Assembly (NCBI GenBank): GCA_964036275.1 | Contig: OZ038433.1 | Span: forward strand, 8,411,048 to 8,475,047 | Reading direction: 5' to 3' | Length of the DNA stretch: 64,000 bases | DNA from: Litoditis marina | Taxonomy: Eukaryota > Nematoda > Chromadorea > Rhabditida > Rhabditidae | Shown here: piece after piece, positions 46,293 to 58,400 of the stretch | Layout: the number at the start of each line of letters is the position of its first letter | How positions within the stretch are numbered: the first letter of the stretch is position 1 | Position numbers and translations under genes: made by a program | Notes under the pieces: generated by a model | What the model saw: only the letters and a program-made list of their open reading frames with translations | The model's database searches: none | What the model was told of the DNA's origin: nothing

Positions 46293-46366
46293 TGCCGCCA
46301 GCAGGGGTCGAACCTGCGACCTTGGGCTTATTAGACCCACGCTCTAACCAACTGAGCTATGGCGGC
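46293..46366 (-). tRNA. tRNA-Ile(AAU)
   Basis: Same sequence as 645-718; trailer AAATATTTTTG, T5 terminator; full leader with scattered changes (GGGAGTTTC, GGTATAGGG). Confidence 0.93.
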
Positions 46367-47075
46367 TGCGAATGTGGTTGTGAAACTCTCGGTGACCCTA
46401 TGCATGGGAGTTTCATCGGGCCGCGTGGTATAGGGCTTGTCTATGCTTCTGAGTGTATTTCTAAAACGAGTCGTTGCAATTCAATGATTTATTTTGAATT
46501 GATGTTAATCTTTCTTTTTCGTTTTTCTCAAACAAAGCTACTCATCAAAGTGTTGGTTTGGTTTGTTTCAAGTAAGTTCTGAAAATGGCGTAGTGACAGC
46601 TCGCTGCAGTTTGTATTTGCAGACCCACGAAAAACCAATAAGTATGGTGATTTAGAAAAAGCTAGAAAACTATTCAGAATAACTAAAACAAAATAAAAAG
46701 ATTTGTATTTTTAAAACTAGTCTTCACAAATCAATGATTTAATTTGGATTGATGTTAATCTTTCTCTGTCGTTTTCTATCAAACAAAGCTACTCATCAAA
46801 GTTTTGGTTTGGTTTGTTTCAAGTAAGTTCTGAAAATGGCGTAGTGACAGCTCGCTGCAGTTTGTATTTGCAGACCCAAGAAAAACCAATAAGTACGGTG
46901 ATTTAGATGTTTATATGATGTAAAAAGCTAGAAAACTACTGAGAAACATTAAAATTACATTGAAAGATTTGTATTTTTGAAACAAGTCAAGACAAATCAA
47001 TAATTTATTTTGGATTTATGTTAATCTTTCTCTTTCGTTTTCTTTCAAACGAAGCTATGTTATATTTCCTGGAAG

Positions 47076-48193
47076 TGAAAGGTTAGAGGTGGATCCGGTT
47101 TAGGACTCCTCGCCTTTACGGGTGAAACCCCCAAAATTGTGAGTGAACATCTCTTTTGGAGAGCAATTAGACAATATGTTGACATTGACAAAACTACAGC
47201 AGAGGTGCCAGTGGGAAAGTAGAGTCACTCTGAATAACTCTCGGCACCCTGCTTACCATTATGGGGTGTTTCTGGTGTAGCGGTAATATTTTATAATGTG
47301 CGGTACGTCCTTATAACAGTTACCAGGGTTGTATGTAAGTTTATTATTATAATAAGCAATTGGACCGTTGTTGACACTCAAATAACAATGTAATATAATG
47401 TCTGTAATATTCAAATCATGACCTGAACATGGTGGCTCGTGCCTATGAAATATAGATAGAATACACTGTATGTGGGCGTCAAAGGACATAGAGAAAGTTG
47501 GGTCATTAAAGATCAGGCGAATATATAATAATACTGACGGAATAAGAGTGTGTTGACCCAGGATATGAGGGGGATTGATAGAGAGGATAGAGAGATGTAG
47601 AGAGTGCCCTACAGTGTTATAGATTGTAGAGTAGGCAGAAGGTCGGAGAAATATTACGTAGAGGGTGTCAATAACGGTCAGCTATCTATAGAGCAGACTA
47701 CAAGTAAATATGTGTGATATATGATTTAAACTATGGGTTTTATAGTGGATAATTATGATGACTAATGTGATAACAATTGTGATAATTATTGTAAATGCTT
47801 GTTATTTATATTGTAAATAGACTAGATTATGACATGTAATTTAAGTTAATATATGATTGTATGTTCTATGAAAGATGAATGTTATTATATGAGTGTGATG
47901 TGAATATCTAACCTAACAGTGAAGCGAAGCGAACTATTAAAGCATGTTGGGTCTAACAATTATATATGAAACGAGGGAGATGAAAGGTAAGATTAATATC
48001 AAGTACAAACGAGATCAAAAGGTTAGTAAACAAGTGGGTAGCATGCCCAGACCGGTGTCCAGTTCTTCTTCTCTGGCCTTTTATATTCTCGCTCGTGTCA
48101 GTTGTTCCGTGGGCGAATCCTCTCTGCTCTCTTTTCTTGTTTACCAACTATTTTGAGCTACTAAAATGACTCAGCGTAGTCAGGAATCTAACA
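47076..48193 (-). repeat. 3' LTR of the outer element (1118 bp)
   Basis: Begins TGTTAG at 48193 and ends CTTTCA at 47076 (TG...CA). A possible AATAAA lies at 47340-47345 on the minus strand. Its last 569 bp match 61449-62017 with no difference that I saw, indicating a young insertion. Confidence 0.85.
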
Positions 48194-48205
48194 TCCCCCC
48201 TCTTC
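48194..48205 (-). promoter_or_regulatory. Polypurine tract of the outer element
   Basis: The minus strand reads GAAGAGGGGGGA directly before the TG of the 3' LTR, the expected primer site for plus-strand DNA synthesis. Confidence 0.8.
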
Positions 48206-48429
48206 GACATGCTGAGGTCTCCGAGGCTTTTTTTATGTCTCAAGATTCCTGACACGATGTTTTCTACGTTTTTTTTATTCCTTTTTACACAGTTCCTGTT
48301 ATTTAATCTCGATAGTCTATCCGTTGTTCTAATTTTATTTCAAAAATACGACAAAGGTTTCTAATCCTATCTAGTTCCAGACAGATACAGATGGTTTAAT
48401 TTTGTGTTTCTCGATTAAATGAAAATCTT

Positions 48430-50790
48430 TTAGATGTCCGATATTTTGACTCTTGATTGAGTTTGCTTACACTTCAATAAATCACTGACAGAGTGCTCTG
48501 CGGGAATGCCCATTTCGCTAGTGTCTCGAACATATGTTGCGTACTCTTCGCAATATCTTATTCTGTCTATTTTGTTCAGTGTGTTGTCAATTTCTTCTAC
48601 TGTCCTTTCAGTTCTGATCTTATTACCCTCGATTAGTTTTAGTTGTTCTTTTCCTATTTCTAATTGGTTTTTGGCAAAATTCAGAGACAGTTGGTGTCCA
48701 AGCATACTAGCATTCATCAAAAAGTCTGCTCCCAGTAAAACTGGAACAGGACATTCTGAGTTTTTCGATATCATGAATGTTTGAAGTATATCTATGCTTC
48801 CTATGCGAACTGTCATTTTTGTATTTGCTACGAATTCAAAAGTTGATCCATTTGCTGTTTCTGCTGTCAGTCTTTGACTGTCCGCCAAATTTGTTCCGAT
48901 AATTTTTCCCATTGTAGATCTGCCAATATATGAGACCGTGGCCCCAGTGTCAAGGAGGCATGGCATGCCGTAGCCATTAACATATGCTTGGATGAAAGGT
49001 AAGCTATTTCGATGTTTCTTAGCTGATCTATTCCCAGTGTGAATTTTGGAAATCTCATAATCGCTAGGTATTGGCGATGCTGCTGGTCTGATAGTAAATG
49101 TCGATGTCTCAAGTAGTTGTAAATCATCTTTCCCTATTAACGGTATGTCGTCGATCAACTCTATCACCTTTTCTCTAACCTTCTCTGATGATTTATTACT
49201 ACATGCCGCTTTGTTGAAAAGCTGACCCAGATCCGGCATGGCTGCATTCGTGTTTGATTTACTCATTTTCCGAATGATGAACCATTTGATTCCGCATCTT
49301 AACCTGAACATAGTAAACATAAGAACCAGCGAAAGTGCTACGAATTCGAATATTTTGTCGCGTACCGATGATTTAACTCTTTCTACGCTATTAAATACTC
49401 CTTGCTTCGCATTTTCATGCATTTCCGCTAGAGACGTTTTGACATTCATTTTAATTTGGGAGCACGTACTGGTTTTCATCCTGAAACGCGGTTGTTTTTC
49501 TGCGTAAAGGTGTACTCTGGTCTGGATGATTTGCTGCTCTCTTCCAGTGAGGTAAAAGTCGGTAGTATTGAATGGTTGATACATCTCACCTGTTTCATGA
49601 ACATCACGATTTTGATATGCTTCGGCTACAGAACAGAGTGCCAATAGACCCACAATCGTGGCCAACATGGCCCAGTTTCCTGGGTTTTGCCAGACGGGAA
49701 GCGATCGTACATAGTTTCCATTTTCATTTTGACTCTGATTTTGACTCGAATTTTGACTCTGATTTTGACTCGGACTAGAACTCTGGTTTTGCCCAGTACA
49801 GTTCATCATGGCTTGTTGAGCTGGCTCTTCTGCAAAATTAGCCTGCACGCCATTGTCCTCTGAGTTGTAGTAAGTTCCGTTGTTTCCATAGAAGTTTTGG
49901 CTTGGATAGCCGCCAGGGGTACTGTAGTACCCCCAGAAGGAGTCGTCAGGACGGTCCGTACCTCGTCCTCTATAATACTCTGTACCATGGTCTTGCCAGG
50001 ATCCCTCATGATAGGGCTGGGCAGGTCCTATCCACCCGTTTTCAGTTGGGTCCAGGGACCACCTCTGGTCATACGACGATCCTTGCGGGGGCATTTGCTG
50101 CCAATGTTGGCCCCGCAATGGTAAAATATTTTCATTTTGATCTTGTTCTTGCTGATCCCATTGCTCCTGATCTTCTTGATTTCCAATCGACTTTCTGAAA
50201 TCTCTTTCGAGCCTCTCAATTTTGTTTTCTAAAACGACAGCATTAACTCTCCCAGCATGATCTATTTCTTCGATCTTTTCTTGTAGCAAAATCCGCGCTT
50301 CTTTCTCGGCGATTTCAATAGCGTCTTCGAAAGTTGCTGGTATAGTCATGCGTCTCACGGTTTTGCGGATGTCTGGTCTGAGACCTCTCAGAAAATGACC
50401 AATCAGATGTTCTTCCATGTTTCCTTGACCCTGGTAAGCTAGCTCACACTTCTCTTTCACACGTTTTGCATATTGGCCTACACTCTCTCCTCCTTGACTA
50501 ATTTCATGCAGTTCTTCTCTCGCATTCTGGATACTTAGTGGATTTTTCAGCTTCTCTGCTAATTGGCGTGTTAGTTCTGCCCAAGTCAAGTTAGCCTTGT
50601 TAGGTATAGCGTCGTATCTTATCTTCGCTGCATCTACCAAATACAGGGGGAGCAGTTGCATTCCTTTAGCTTCTGGTATTCCAAAAGTTCTCATGGTATT
50701 TGCGTACTTTTCGAGCCACTTAACGAACGGTGATTCCTCGCCTCCTGCATATTTTCCAACTCTATCATCTAGAATTTTCACCATTTGCAT
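48430..50790 (-). CDS. Gag - two membrane segments - aspartic protease polyprotein of the outer element
   Basis: An uninterrupted frame. The first ATG is at 50790 (786 codons); upstream the frame stays open to about 50935, in the -1 frame relative to the acidic ORF. Residues ~1-190 form a retrotransposon Gag domain (IQNAREELHEISQGGESVGQ, FLRGLRPDIRKTVRRM); ~190-370 are Gln/Asn/Ser-rich with no zinc knuckle. A hydrophobic segment at ~372-392 (NWAMLATIVGLLALCSVAEA) resembles a signal peptide with an AEA cleavage context. It is followed by ~90 residues with an N-glycosylation sequon (NTT), then a second membrane segment at ~481-507 (FVALSLVLMFTMF) and a basic stretch. A retropepsin domain follows: catalytic LLDTGATVSYIG (Asp ~614) and VPVLLGADFL. 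The retropepsin would cleave Gag. The membrane segments are unusual; they could be an env-like remnant or a membrane anchor. There is no RT. Confidence 0.8.
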   Translation of the reverse strand: MQMVKILDDRVGKYAGGEESPFVKWLEKYANTMRTFGIPEAKGMQLLPLYLVDAAKIRYDAIPNKANLTWAELTRQLAEKLKNPLSIQNAREELHEISQGGESVGQYAKRVKEKCELAYQGQGNMEEHLIGHFLRGLRPDIRKTVRRMTIPATFEDAIEIAEKEARILLQEKIEEIDHAGRVNAVVLENKIERLERDFRKSIGNQEDQEQWDQQEQDQNENILPLRGQHWQQMPPQGSSYDQRWSLDPTENGWIGPAQPYHEGSWQDHGTEYYRGRGTDRPDDSFWGYYSTPGGYPSQNFYGNNGTYYNSEDNGVQANFAEEPAQQAMMNCTGQNQSSSPSQNQSQNSSQNQSQNENGNYVRSLPVWQNPGNWAMLATIVGLLALCSVAEAYQNRDVHETGEMYQPFNTTDFYLTGREQQIIQTRVHLYAEKQPRFRMKTSTCSQIKMNVKTSLAEMHENAKQGVFNSVERVKSSVRDKIFEFVALSLVLMFTMFRLRCGIKWFIIRKMSKSNTNAAMPDLGQLFNKAACSNKSSEKVREKVIELIDDIPLIGKDDLQLLETSTFTIRPAASPIPSDYEISKIHTGNRSAKKHRNSLPFIQAYVNGYGMPCLLDTGATVSYIGRSTMGKIIGTNLADSQRLTAETANGSTFEFVANTKMTVRIGSIDILQTFMISKNSECPVPVLLGADFLMNASMLGHQLSLNFAKNQLEIGKEQLKLIEGNKIRTERTVEEIDNTLNKIDRIRYCEEYATYVRDTSEMGIPAEHSVSDLLKCKQTQSRVKISDI

Positions 50791-50855
50791 AGTGGACAAG
50801 TTAGCGTTATTTTGCGCTCCCGCTCTTGCCGCATTATTGTTTTGTACCTGGAGGG

Positions 50856-51362
50856 TTAGGTCAGCTCTACTTGCTGTTGAAGAGTATTCATAAGCTGCAG
50901 TTGTTGTGCGTTCATAGTTTTAGCTGCCTTAGCCTTAGCCGTGTTATTCTGGTTACTTCCTAGGTTACGTGGGGTAACTGATGGTGAACGAGCCCTTGAG
51001 TTAGTTGGGGATTGAATTTGCCTCTGTCTCGGAGTTGCCGGTGAGAAAATTCCAAATGCGTTTCTTAGTCTATCGCCAAAACTTCGTGCTGCTGTATCGA
51101 TTTCCTCGTCTGCGTTGTCTTCTATGCTTGCGTTATCCCCTTGATTTTGTGCTTCCGGGGTGTTCTGCTCAAGTTCGTTCTCGTTTCTTATCGATTTATC
51201 GCTATACGACTCGTTTTCCGACTCGTCTAAGTTCTCGTCGCTGTAATTTCTCTGAAGCGAGTTGTTCAAAAAGTCTGCGTCTGAATGTTCGCTATCAGAA
51301 TCAATTGTAGCTAGGGGTGCCCTCTTATTTCTAAGCCTTTCAGATCGTCTAATTTGGCTCAT
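50856..51362 (-). CDS. Acidic disordered protein (N-terminal Gag part) of the outer element
   Basis: 168 codons from ATG (51360-51362). It starts basic (MSQIRRSERLRNKRAP), becomes strongly acidic and Ser/Asn-rich (EHSDAD, DESENESYSD, DNADEEIDTAA), then Pro/Ser/Arg-rich, and ends in a short Gln-rich helix-like stretch (NAQQLQLMNTLQQQ). No known catalytic motif. The downstream Gag-protease frame is in the -1 register and overlaps this ORF by about 70-80 bp (50856-50935). Either a -1 ribosomal frameshift joins them or one indel has split an original Gag. I saw no canonical X XXY YYZ slippery heptamer in the overlap. Confidence 0.6.
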   Translation of the reverse strand: MSQIRRSERLRNKRAPLATIDSDSEHSDADFLNNSLQRNYSDENLDESENESYSDKSIRNENELEQNTPEAQNQGDNASIEDNADEEIDTAARSFGDRLRNAFGIFSPATPRQRQIQSPTNSRARSPSVTPRNLGSNQNNTAKAKAAKTMNAQQLQLMNTLQQQVELT

Positions 51363-51703
51363 ACACGTTTCCTTTCAGCCCAAATTGTTCAATGTTCGTA
51401 CCTTTTCTTCTTGTAGTTGTCGTCGGCGATTGATCGTCTGGTTGCTTGTTGTGTTGACTGTGGACTGGTTCCTTGTCCAATAACTTTATCCAAATTCGAG
51501 ATAGTCTGAATGTGATTGACTTTGTGTTGAGTTTTGAATAATTTATCTACAACAATTGGAATTATACCATGAGTCTATCATACTAGGCTTGACTCTTGTA
51601 TGTAGCTTATTCAATACATATTTAATTTCTAGTTGACGACTGATCTTCTACTATAGTTGCTATGTAAGAGTTGCTATCTAAGAGTACCAGGTTGGAAGTA
51701 TGT
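51363..51703 (-). other. Leader of the outer element next to the nested insertion
   Basis: 341 bp between the acidic ORF start and the target site of the Ty3/Gypsy element. AT-rich, with no open frame or motif recognised. It continues on the far side at 59861. Confidence 0.6.
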
Positions 51704-51707
51704 TGCA

Positions 51708-52078
51708 TGTAAGAAATATATTGTGTTAATTATTGTTTCCAACGCTATGAGCGCTGTACATGATATGTGTGTCCTGTTTTTACAAGCCAGACGGCAATTT
51801 GTTATCTCGTTGCATAGTAATCTTTTTATGGCGGATTCGCACGTATTTTACCATCGATTGTTTTTAGTTTGTCATCTTTTTGTTTTTAGACTAGAGCAAG
51901 CTCTCGCTCCGGTCTAGTTTGTCTATCAGTGCCCGCTCTTTGTTTTGCGTTACTTTCGTAATAAATCTCGGGTCAAAACTATTTCCTATTCGTGTTTACA
52001 ACACTACGTGGTTATATACCACTAGTTATCGCTACTTTTATCAATTGACTCGTATTATTAGGATTTCTATCCTTTACA
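51708..52078 (+). repeat. 5' LTR of the Ty3/Gypsy element (371 bp)
   Basis: Starts TGTAAGAAATATATTG and ends GATTTCTATCCTTTACA. It contains AATAAA at 51959-51964 and a small palindrome GTGGTTATATACCAC near 52006-52020. It matches 59498-59856 apart from 12 extra bases in ACCATCGATTGTTTTTAG and a small rearranged ATTATTAG. Confidence 0.9.
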
Positions 52079-52096
52079 TGGGGGCCGAACCGCTCT
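52079..52096 (+). promoter_or_regulatory. Primer-binding site of the Ty3/Gypsy element
   Basis: TGGGGGCCGAACCGCTC directly follows the 5' LTR; the leading TGG pairs with a tRNA 3' CCA. I did not identify the primer tRNA. The array's tRNA-Ile 3' end (GCTGGCGGCA-CCA) is not complementary to it. Confidence 0.7.
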
Positions 52097-52440
52097 TTTG
52101 ATTAATTGTAGAAGCGCGAAATTGAGAATTTTAGTAAAGGCCTCGTGGTTAACGAAAGGTGTATTGCATTGAATACTTGTTGGCATTATTGTTATCATCT
52201 ACCTTTGCGAAGTTGTCTGACGTGAGACGTCATACGGACACTGTCGCCGATCTGCCAAAGGGCAACCGAGTGAATTCTTGGGTTGGAAGCTATTTTCCTA
52301 GGGAAAGTGCTGCCCAAATTTTCATTTTCGGGTTTAATTTTGTCAGGATACAGGGTAATCGCTGCCCAAATTTTCATTTCGTCACTCAGTATTGATTGCA
52401 AGAACAGGAGTATTCCATTGTAATACAGTTCATTTCCAGA

Positions 52441-55400
52441 ATGTCTACGGGAGTATCAAACGACAATGGGAGTCAGCAAGGGTCAGCAAGAACAACAGCT
52501 ATGACAAATGTGAGGTTACAAAATCAAAGGGGGACGAGAGAGTTGAGAACACAGCTAGACAGAAGTGTAGTTAGATTGATGACAGTGGCTGAGCAAAGTA
52601 TTTCAAAATGTGTACGTCTAGGCGAGGAAAAGGATGCATTGGTACAACCTGTTCGCCTAGAGGCACAGGCATTGAGAGAAATGGTGCAACTAGTGCAGAT
52701 GGAGCATCCAGGGAAACTTCCAGTAGAACATGGGATAGCAATGGCTCTCAAGGCAATGAAGATCCAAACATTGGCAGAATTCCGGAAATTTGTGGAAACG
52801 TCCAGAAAGGATCTTGACATAACGAGGGAAATTACGCAAATTGTTGGCTGCCCAAGAGGAAGCATGGTAGAAAGGGTGTTAGGTATGCAACAATTGATCA
52901 CGAGTGTTTCTAGAACATTAGATTGTGAGGAGGAACATATAGCTGAGAGGTGTGAAGAGGTGAACGCCAGATTGGAAGGGTTATTGGAAGAGAGACAACA
53001 AGACATGAACGTTATCCAATTTCAGAGAAACCAGATGACGGAGAAGGACCTATTGGACGGGGGAGGACAAGAGTCAGAAGAGATAGGTATGCAATACGGG
53101 TACTACACAGAACATTGGAGAGCGATGGATGAGCATGAGAGAGTAGATAATGAAAGTACAGAGGGTGAAAAACGTCGGGTACTCAGGCCAGCCGGCATTC
53201 CCCAATTGAACACAGTGACAGATAATCCATTTCAGACCCAGATATTGAGGAGACACTGCTCGGAGGCGGACAGGACAAGATCGCACAGGAGAAGTGAGTC
53301 GAATCATTATGATTATCAAACACAACGGAACCCACAACAAGACAGACCACAGCAGCAACAGGCAACAAATGAAGGGAGAGATGTAATGTCTAATGTGGTA
53401 ATCGAGTTGTTACGGGCACAAGCAGCACCTGATTTGGAACCATATAGTGGGGAAAACGGGGAAAGTTGGATGCAATTCATCAAGCTGTTTTTGGTCAAAT
53501 ACCCGAAAACAACTTGGACGGATGAACAATTGAGAACAATGTTGCAGGCTAGGTTGAAAGGTAGTGCAAAGGCACAATATTGGGCTTTGTCTGAACAAGA
53601 ACGTTGTTTATCATTTGATGTACTGGTAGAGAATATGAAGACTAGAATGAAGGGGGATGAAACAACAACAAGGTTGAAAGCGGGAAAATTGTTGAAAACC
53701 CTGAGTATGCTTCCTGGACAAAATGTAGCCGAGTTTTGTTTGGAAATCGAGAAACTGACAGCGCAAGCTGATCCTGACAGATCAGTGGCAGATTTATCGT
53801 TCCGGCGCGCAGAAATTCTTTATGATTCATTGAACAATTGGGAAGGCAGTTTTCATCTGGCACAGATCATTGAAACAACATCGAAACAGAGGGTATACGA
53901 AGAAATGAAGAAAGCAGCAATGATAATGGAACGTACAAAGCAACCAGTGAAACCAATGGGAAACACGGTACAGAAACAGGCAGAAGGAAAAAGGTGGGAA
54001 GGTAAACTTGAATTTGGAAAAACAAGTGAGAGAGAACCAAAACAAGAAGGTACGAAAAAGTGTTTCTACTGTGACAAGCCAGGACATTTCAAGAAAGAGT
54101 GCAGAAAGTATATATACGATACATCGAATGGATTGGTGAGACAACAAGGGAATAATGGTATGAGACAATTTGAGTACCGGAACAATGGAAACAACACAAA
54201 CCAACAGACGCAGCAAGGGTATGGATATACAGGGAATGTAAGTCAACCATTCACACAGAGGCAACAACCACCACCACCAATACAACAACAACCACCACCA
54301 CCACTACAACAACAACAACAATTTCAACCGAGAGCATATGCAACACTACTTATGGAGAATGTTCGCAGTTGCAAAGTAACTACACATGATAGCTCACGTG
54401 GGTCAGCAATACAACGATTATTCGGGGAAAAATCAGAAATGGAGGTGGAAATACTTGGAGGAAGATATCAGGCTTTGATGGACACTGGGTCACAGCTATC
54501 GATTTTGTCGGGTCAGGTATTGAGGGATGCAGAGGATAGAGGGTTTGATCTACATTCGGCTTTAATAGAAGTTCCTACTGGAAACCATACCATCTTGAAT
54601 GCATCGGGAGATGAGATGAAATTTCTGGCGACGACCCAAATCAAGCTGACTGTGCCGAGGACTGGTAAATCAACGGAGGTCTGCTGGCATATAGACGGTA
54701 GTAGAGACAGGGTAATCATCATCGGAACGAATGCTTTACGGGATGTAGGGGTGAATCTGACGGTAGAAGGGGAACATCATCCAACGGAAGAGAACAAACA
54801 GAACCAACAAGGAGACGTGACATGTAACAAGATTCAGGCAAGGGTCAAAGAAAGGGTGGTAGTCGCAGCAGGACAAACGAAGCCTATATGTTTATCGGGT
54901 CCACAACAACAAGACATGGTATTGTGGTCGAGGAATGATAATGTAGCCCCGGGAGTTTTCCATATCAACGCGGAAGGCGAGACGAACGTACAAATCACAA
55001 ATGACTCTAGTCACCCTGTAATCTTCAAGAAAGGGGAAGAAATTGGGAATTGGGGAAATGAGGCGTGGAACAAGGTACCATTGGACACGGCATGGGAGAT
55101 GTTGGACGATCGTAATGGTAAACCTAACTTGGAAACTACCGAACGTGATGACAAGTTATTGGGGATCCTGAACGATAAACGAACAGAGGAAAACATGTCG
55201 GAAAAATTGTCGGAATTGGTCATGGAGTTCAAAGATATTTTCACAATTGATGATTCGGAGTTGACGAGGACAGATGCAGTAGAACATGTCATCGATACGG
55301 GGGGGAATACTCCAATAAGACAGAAAACCCGACCGGTACCAATAGGGGCCAGAGCGAAATTCAAGGATATGATTCAGGATCTATTGAAGAGAGATTTGAT

Positions 55401-58400
55401 TGAGAAAAGTAAGTCAGAATGGGCATCACCCATAGTACTAGTAGAGAAGAAGGACAAAACATTGAGGTTGTGCATTGATTACCGAGAACTGAACAAGGTC
55501 ATCAAACAAGATTCGTATCCACTACCAGCGATTGACAAAGTATTACAAACACTGGGTGGAAAGAGCTGGTTTAGTACATTGGACATGTGCGCAGGGTATT
55601 GGCAAATTCCTCTATCAAGTGAAGCCAAGGAAAAGAGTGCATTCACGACCAGCGAAGGGTTGTTTCAATTCAAGGTACTACCGTTTGGACTGAGCACAAG
55701 CCCAGCCACATTTCAGAGGTTGATGGACACAGTGTTAGAAGGTGTAAGGGGAGAGGAAGTACATGTCTACATTGATGATATCATGATCGCAACCGACACA
55801 GAAAAAAGACATTATGAGGTGTTGAAAGAAGTATTTACAGCACTCCGAAAAGCTCATCTTTGTTTGAAGGCACAAAAGTGCAAGTTGATGGAGAGAAAAG
55901 TTCCGTTTTTGGGCCACGTGGTCAATGAACAGGGTGTACATGTGGATCCAGCGAAAGTAGAGGCTATTAAGAACTATGAGAGACCAGAAACGGTATCTAA
56001 GTTGAGAACTTTCCTTGGAATGGCATCGTATTATCGGAAGTTTGTGTTGAAATTTGCTTCTCTAGCGAAACCACTACACGAGCTTACGAGCCCGAAAGTT
56101 CCATGGATATGGAACGAGGAAGCAGAACAATCATTCCAGAAATTGAAAGATATTCTGTGTGATGCTCCAGTGTTGGCACAGCCTGACGTGGAGAAGGCGA
56201 GGAGTGGAGAGAAACCATACATATTGTATACGGATGCGTCGGGAACGGGGGTTGGAGCAGTATTATGCCAAGAAGGAAAAGACAAGATTCTTCATCCAAT
56301 TTGTTTCACGTCCAAGGGGCTGTCGAAAGCGGAAAGAAATTACCATGTCACAGACCTGGAAGCACTAGCTGTTGTTCATGCGGTACAGAAATTCCATTAT
56401 TTCATATACGGGATGAAGGTCATCGTACGGACAGATCATCAACCTTTGACCAGCCTATTCAAAAGAACTACGATTTCGGGGAGAGTGATGAGATGGGCGT
56501 TACAACTACAGAGTTATGATTTGAAAATGGAATACATCAAAGGCACAGCAAATGTGGTGGCAGATGCATTATCCAGAGGTGTGCCATATCAGGAGGTAGT
56601 GGATCGTACATGTCCGGAGGATGAGAAAATCGTTTGTAATATGGGAGTAGACACGGAGTCATGGTTAAGTCTATTGGAAAGGGATGAAGATTTCGAAGAA
56701 ATACTGGAAAAGGTGAAAAAGGGACAGAATAAGGGTCGAGTATTACTGCAAGGGTGCAAACGAAATCTATGGATAACAGACTTCACGATCACAGATACCG
56801 ATTTGATGATAACCTTAGAAGGGGGACAAATTAGAAGGGTAGTACCAAGAGAGAAAAGGAAAGAATTATTCAAGGAGGCACATGCAGGAGTATGGGCTGG
56901 GCATTTCGGACCAAAGAAAGTACTGAAAAAATTGAAACAAGGAGTATTTTGGAATGGAATGGATAAGGATGTCTATAATTGGTACGCAGAATGTCAGAAA
57001 TGTTTCGTCAGCAACAATACAACGGGAAACACACCTCCATTGAAACCGATTGTAACAACAATGCCGTACGAACTAGTAGGAGTAGATATCATGGAAATGG
57101 GTCTATCCACACAAGGAAACAAGTACATACTGACAGTTATCGATCATTTCTCCAAATGGTTAGGGGCCTATGCAATTCCGGATAAATCAGCGAAAACAGT
57201 AACAAGTACGTTGGTTAACAGATGGATTTGCGAAGGAGGGAGATGGCCTAAGAAATTTCACTCTGACCAGGGAGGTGAGTTCATCAACAACATCTGCGAC
57301 GAGTTAGGAAAATTGACGAAGATCGACTGGTCATATACAAAGGGTTACAACCCCAGAGAAAATGGCATCACGGAAAGGGTAAATCGCACAATTGCTCAAA
57401 GTTTGAAGAAAAGTGGGGTAACACCTTGCGAATGGGATCAACTTCTACCATATACGATGTTTGCATACAATACAACAGTACATGAAGCAACCGGAGAATC
57501 ACCTTTCTTTTTGTTACATGGATTTGATCAAGGAATATTGTCAGAAAACCTACCCCTAGGCAAATTATCATTACATTTAGTCGACAATGATGACTACAGG
57601 GCAGAATTGATCGAAGGGATGAGAATGATAAGGGAAAGGGCAAAAGAGAAAAATGATCAAGAACGGGAGAGAATGAAAGGATATTATGATCAACAGAATG
57701 GGGTAGAAGGCAAGGAGTTTCCTAAAGTGGGACAAAGGGTTTATATGAAAATTCCAGCGGAAAAATCAACTTCGAAACACCCAAAGTTGACGATTGACCT
57801 GGCGGGACCATATCGGGTATTAGAAACATCGGAAAACTCAGCATTGATCACGAATTTGAACGAGAAGACAGAACCAATCAGGATAAATTTTGATCTGTTG
57901 GTGGTAGTTCCGAAGGAAATTGGAAACGAACCATTAATAACAAGGAAAACAAGAGCAAACAAAGGGAAAAAGAATGTAGTTCGGGTGAACAACGTCAGAG
58001 TAATTGAGAATAATTCCAGGCCGGTATATTTCGAGCTCAATGAGGGTGATCCGCTCCATCCGGGATTTATCTGTTTGAATCAAACCCTTCCTGGGGTCAA
58101 TGGAAGTATCTACACTCCAAAATGTCAAATTCAACACTACAATATCTGGAAGTTATTTGGAGATCGTAGAGACACCCCGGGGGATCTACTGTTGAACAAC
58201 CTTGCGGCATCCGCCCATTTTTGTTCCGTTTTCTCTGATGGAAATATACTTCCCATGGACCAAATGGGAAAGGCGTTGGATGCAAGCACCCCGTACTATT
58301 CAGTCAAGGGTTGGAAAATCGCGCTATCGACAATGAAGGAGAAGTGCATCCATGCCGTGAGATTCATGTCAAAGATCCCAAGAAACGGAATCCCAGTATA

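Larger units (their letters stand above)
40443..47075. repeat. Satellite/tRNA array segment 40.4-47.1 kb
   Basis: Starts with a type 1 monomer lacking its tRNA, then seven tRNA genes from 41044 to 46366. The 1644 bp unit at 42301-43944 is repeated at 43945-45589; both copies share a 13 bp leader deletion (CATCGGGCAGCTTGTC). It ends inside a type 2 monomer (TTTCCTGGAAG) at the outer LTR element. Confidence 0.9.

Noticed and set aside
47259..47489. 76-codon minus frame repeated at 61632-61862
   Set aside because: Identical because both lie in the LTR of the outer element. No domain; LTR sequence is sufficient explanation.
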